Shown in pieces: positions 60,048 through 64,000 of a stretch of 64,000 nucleotides of DNA. The notes beneath the pieces were generated by a model. It did not search any database. It had not been told where the DNA came from and saw only the letters and a program-made list of their open reading frames with translations. Source of the stretch: Neckera pumila (Eukaryota; Streptophyta; Bryopsida; Hypnales; Neckeraceae); the NCBI GenBank assembly GCA_963969595.1, contig OZ018408.1:23681823-23745822 (forward strand). The letters are read 5' to 3'. Every line of letters starts with the position of its first letter. Position 1 is the stretch's first letter. The translations under genes and the position numbers were made by a program.

Positions 60048-63000
60048 TAACATTTTTGAAAAGAAGGTCAGGGAGTTCCTCTGCAATAGCATTAATTGTT
60101 TTTGTTAAATTTAGGCATATTAGGGAACTTTGCATACAAGAAGTGGAATATAGTTAGGTAATGAACATTGAAAAGAAATAAAGAAAGTGGAGTTCATTTA
60201 GGGTAGCCTGTCTTTAATCTGCCCATGCTCCAAGAATAGCTCCTACATTATACTACCATGAATTATTATTATAGGAATGAAAAATTGTCCAATGATGAAT
60301 TGGTGCCAATTTGGGATTACTATTGCAAAATTTTATGAGTGGTTGGGGGTTGAATTTGATTTGGAAGTACACAAAACTTCAGTGTAAATACTGTGGAGTT
60401 ATGAGCGGTCAGATATTTTATGCCATTACATGCACCATGTTGTTCCAATTCAAGGTTTGCATGCCTTCATTTTGAACTCCATTTGCACCATCAATGGACA
60501 AGTATTTGACATTTAATGGTAGCACCATTGGCCTTGAATAGCACCTTATTACTGAGAGCTTTATAAAATCATGTCTAAAAATTTAGATCAATTTAAATCT
60601 AAAAAATTAGAAATTATACATCAAATTTTGATGGATGTGTATCCTTTCTTCTTTCCTTTAAAATTTGTTAGAAAATGCTTTGATCCACATCGAAGAGATC
60701 CTAAGCCAATATGCTTTTTATGGGCGATTTTTGCACCTCCTATCTTATTGTGAAAAGTGTATTGCAAGTTTTGTGTCATCCTAACATGACAAATGATGTG
60801 AGGTAGCAACACCTAAAAGAGACATTTCTTGTTCTCTGACACCTAAAATGTGACCTTGAAAACACACTTCCAAGATTCAAAACCACCACAATTTTTCTCA
60901 AGCAACAAATGAAAGTTGAAACATTTTGTGCTGCAAGAGTGTCTATTCAAGGTGTGTCAAACTAGTGTTAAATAAGTGTAGGCTACCTTATGTTTTCAAC
61001 TTTGAAAATTTATAAAATACAGCGTAACTATTATTAGAGTGTTATAAAATTACGAAACCACTTCAGATGCATTTATCTTGAGTTCACCTAATAACCTCAT
61101 CAAATTTCAGATTGATCATTCAATCTTTGAGGGAGTAGGATTAAAAAATGTGTCTCTTTTTTATTCTATTATTTTATAGTACCTTGTAATTAAGTGAAAT
61201 TTGTGTATAGTGTGGTATTGAATTTCATCAATAGAAGTCATATGAACTTCAAATGACGATGACAAGGGGCTTCATTCTTCATATAAGGTCATTCCCAATG
61301 TGGTCCAATATTGGGATCAATGGGATGGGATCAACGGAATCCACGCAATTGAAGAAAATTAGGCCTAGGTACTTCACCATACCTTGTAATCCATATATAT
61401 ATATATATGCGTCAATTTTTATTTTATTATGGGGGCTATTTAGCTATTATTTGATAATAGATTTGTCCCCTTTTTTTCTACTTCTACTTTTTTTTCTATT
61501 TTCCTACACCCTAGATGGCAGTTCAAATTGAAATTTGTGGCATTTAGACATATCCCTATTGTAATTCAAGATTTATATGTGGTTTTAGGGTTGATCTATA
61601 CAACATGTACTCTCTTATTACTATTGAATACAACCCACACAAACAGCATATATATAGACATCATATATCAAACAATTCATACAAACAAATTATACAAATG
61701 AATCATACATGTACAATAGGAGAAAAAATTGCAAGTGTTGAAAACCCCACAAGTTGTATTATATTGGCTAAACCTAACTTATGCATTTATCAATGTAGTG
61801 ATCTAGGGTCCCAAAATTGTACAAAATGTGCCAGCAAGTAGATTGATTTCAGAGTTTAGAATCAAGGTATAATACAGCAATTGCACATACTTGGAAAAAA
61901 ACCTGACTACACATATATACAACCTAAAATGAGACACTATTCATTATTTTATTTATTAGCAAATGGAAAATGGAAGCTCTTTATGCAAATTCTTCTCCTC
62001 TATTTTAAACTACCCCTTATGTAGATTTACAAATTATGTATTATAGATCATTACAATGTATTCTGTAGTAATAGTGACCTAATAGAGGTTCTTTCACAAT
62101 GTTCAAGAATTTTTTGAGCTTTACCAGCTATTATAGTCCTTTTCCTAATGTCAACATTTTTTCAAAAACCCTTTTCAATATTTTTATCTATTTTTATCAT
62201 AAATAGAAATTTTCTATATTTTTTCACCAATTATTTTATGTGATTTTAAATCCAACCAGTTCTTTTCTCACTTTGACAAGCTCACTTTGCGCTGACCGCC
62301 AATCTTTTACCAACCAAGTAAGTTGGAAACACTTAAAACCATCCATTTAAGCAATTCAGAATAGTTGGAGGCACCTTTTATAGAAATAATTTTTTTTGTA
62401 GTATTAGCAATTGAAAATCATAAATTAAAAAAAATAAAAAATTGGATAAGGCATTTAATGTCTATGAATTCTAAAGTAGAACCCTCTAAGGCACTTTGTG
62501 AACAGCATTGTAAAAAAATTGTTTTGGTTTTGAAACCAAAATTTAGAAAAATCAACAGCCCACCAAGCATAGTTAAGTATCGAGACGGTTTAATGACACT
62601 TTAAGGAAAAACTTTAAAGAAAGTCTATTGTGCAGGAATGGATACATGGATGGTATTGGGTGTTCCACCATACTCTTCACCTTGAAGGCTAGAGCAGAAC
62701 TCCTATCCCTCACTAAAGGTAATATTTTCTTTTTTGTTGAGGCCTTCACCCCACACAACACTATACAAATAATACAAGGATTCTCCAACTTCATTGTGAT
62801 TAGAAACAACAAAAGCATCCAAGAAAGATTATTAAGAGTAAGATTTTTGGCTATAGTTAGTGACCAAAAGATAAACATTAAATATAGGAATTCTAGAGTA
62901 CATTATCTCACACAAAAATCATGTGAACCTAAGGTCAGAGGCTCTAAAATTGCACAAGCATTAAGAACTGCCCTTATAAATACCTGAAAAATTGACATGA

Positions 63001-63534
63001 CGGGGTTCTTTAATTGACCTCTATAGTCATTGAAGGAATTGAGGAAAAAAGCATTATTAATTGCAAGAGTCAATCATTCTCTTTGCTTTTCCCGTCTTTC
63101 TTTAGAATTGCATGTGAACGGCTTATGAAAGACCTAGGGTCATAAATAGGAACCTACGACACAATTTGTTTGAAAATTCATAAGTAATTCAAAGATGCTT
63201 TGAAAATATCAATGAAACACCACTTGTGTTAGATTCCTCATCTATTTTTCTTTATCTGAAAAATGAGCTAAAAATATTCCCATCCAACGAAATACATGAA
63301 AAAGGTAGACTTGCCCTTAGATGAGTGGTTTTTGAGCCTCCTACCTTATTCTACACTAAATAGGGATATCAAGGGAACCCATACTAATTAATTGACATTT
63401 CACACTATATAAAGATCTAAATTTGTTGTACATCAATTGTTATTGAAGTGTGCAGCGACTGTATGTCATGTTGTAAACATCTACAATTTTCGAGAATAAG
63501 ACACTTTAAGTTTTTGGTCCCCTTAATACCACTA
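60048..63534. other. AT-rich spacer, no gene supported
   Basis: Open frames at 62365-62604 and 62628-62987 (plus) and 62573-62878 (minus) overlap and have no recognisable product. A stretch at 62280-62385 (caaccaagtaagttgg.aacacttaaaaccatcc) vaguely resembles family A interiors but is too diverged to call. Confidence 0.35.
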
Positions 63535-63914
63535 AGGTAAATGTACCCATAGTTGATCACGACCCTTAGCCAACTCGTAGAGGGGACTATTTCCAACCAA
63601 GGCTGAAAAGCTTGGAATGTATTTTTTCAAGGTTGGAACTAATAAGGTTATGACACGTCCTAAAGTAGTGAGAAAGAAAATAGGAAATAGTTGAGCAGAA
63701 AAGCACTTTTTTAGATGATTGCAGTTGGATGACTCTAGACACTGGCTACTAGTCTGGACAACTTTTTGACTCCCAAAATTCATATTAATTTCAATTTTGG
63801 AAATAAAATTACAAAAATTTGGGAACCCCCATATTTCTTATCTTTCTATATGGTAAAAATTCCTTGCACCTTCAACTGCTCACCATCTGTTATGGGGTAT
63901 GGGTACATTCACCT
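63535..63914. mobile_element. TA-flanked element (family A-like ends), 380 bp
   Basis: TA at 63533-63534 precedes AGGTAAATGTACCCATA; the right end TATGGGTACATTCACCT precedes TA at 63915-63916. The terminal inverted repeats match at 16 of 17 bases. The interior differs from the 270-bp copies, so this is a separate subfamily. Confidence 0.75.
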
Positions 63915-64000
63915 TATTCAGTGTGGTACTCCGCACTATTTTAATGTTTTCAGAATATTGTATGTGGCAGTATATTTTGCATATTTGCAGACAACTTTTG

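Overview
The window looks like nuclear DNA of a land plant. Its genes are split by many short introns (GT-AG, two with GC-AG donors), the coding islands are richer in G+C than the very AT-rich spacers, and the families present are plant-specific or plant-typical: a BURP protein, an S1-type secreted protein, a DUF679/DMP membrane protein, a plastid fibrillin, a VAMP72-type R-SNARE and an ERD15/PAM2 protein. A bryophyte (moss-like) genome is my best guess from gene style, but nothing here proves the species. All exon maps were read by eye from splice signals, frame continuity and remembered family consensus; no transcript evidence was available.

Layout. (1) 82-8606, plus strand: 3' part of a peroxisomal-type long-chain acyl-CoA synthetase, 20 exons, with transposon relics in several introns. 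(2) 8607-14100: AT-rich repeats, a decayed ORF and a 97-bp tandem repeat. (3) 14170-15070: coding-like relic of unknown origin. (4) 15950-19123, minus: complete mitochondrial-type GrpE co-chaperone, six exons, whose first intron carries degenerate tandem copies of the exon 1/intron 1 junction. (5) 19130-24450: transposon-rich spacer. (6) 24453-25147, minus: short intronless BURP gene with a clear TATA box. (7) 26741-28603, plus: S1-family gene with a long leader containing three 56-bp repeats and a duplicated 3' flank. (8) 28604-34570: repeats and small inverted-repeat elements. (9) 34753-37088, minus: fibrillin, five exons. (10) 40386-43200, minus: VAMP72-type R-SNARE with an unusual C-terminal tail. 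(11) 43300-50200: repeats, a 220-bp near-perfect hairpin element and a GC-rich island I could not assign. (12) 50228-51250, minus: ERD15-like protein. (13) 53973-54726, minus: broken trypsin-like protease. (14) 57921-58538, minus: DMP protein. (15) 58540-64000: spacer with two TA-flanked elements.

The genes are unrelated housekeeping and secretory/membrane genes; I see no operon-like or clustered pathway. The most notable pattern is in the non-coding DNA. At least seven elements of 129-855 bp share ends starting CCC(T/C)... and sit between TTAA (or near-TTAA) tetranucleotides, the signature of piggyBac-type insertion. A second family of four clear elements has AGGTRGRTACACCCA-like ends between TA dinucleotides (Tc1/mariner-type). 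No intact transposase is visible for either.
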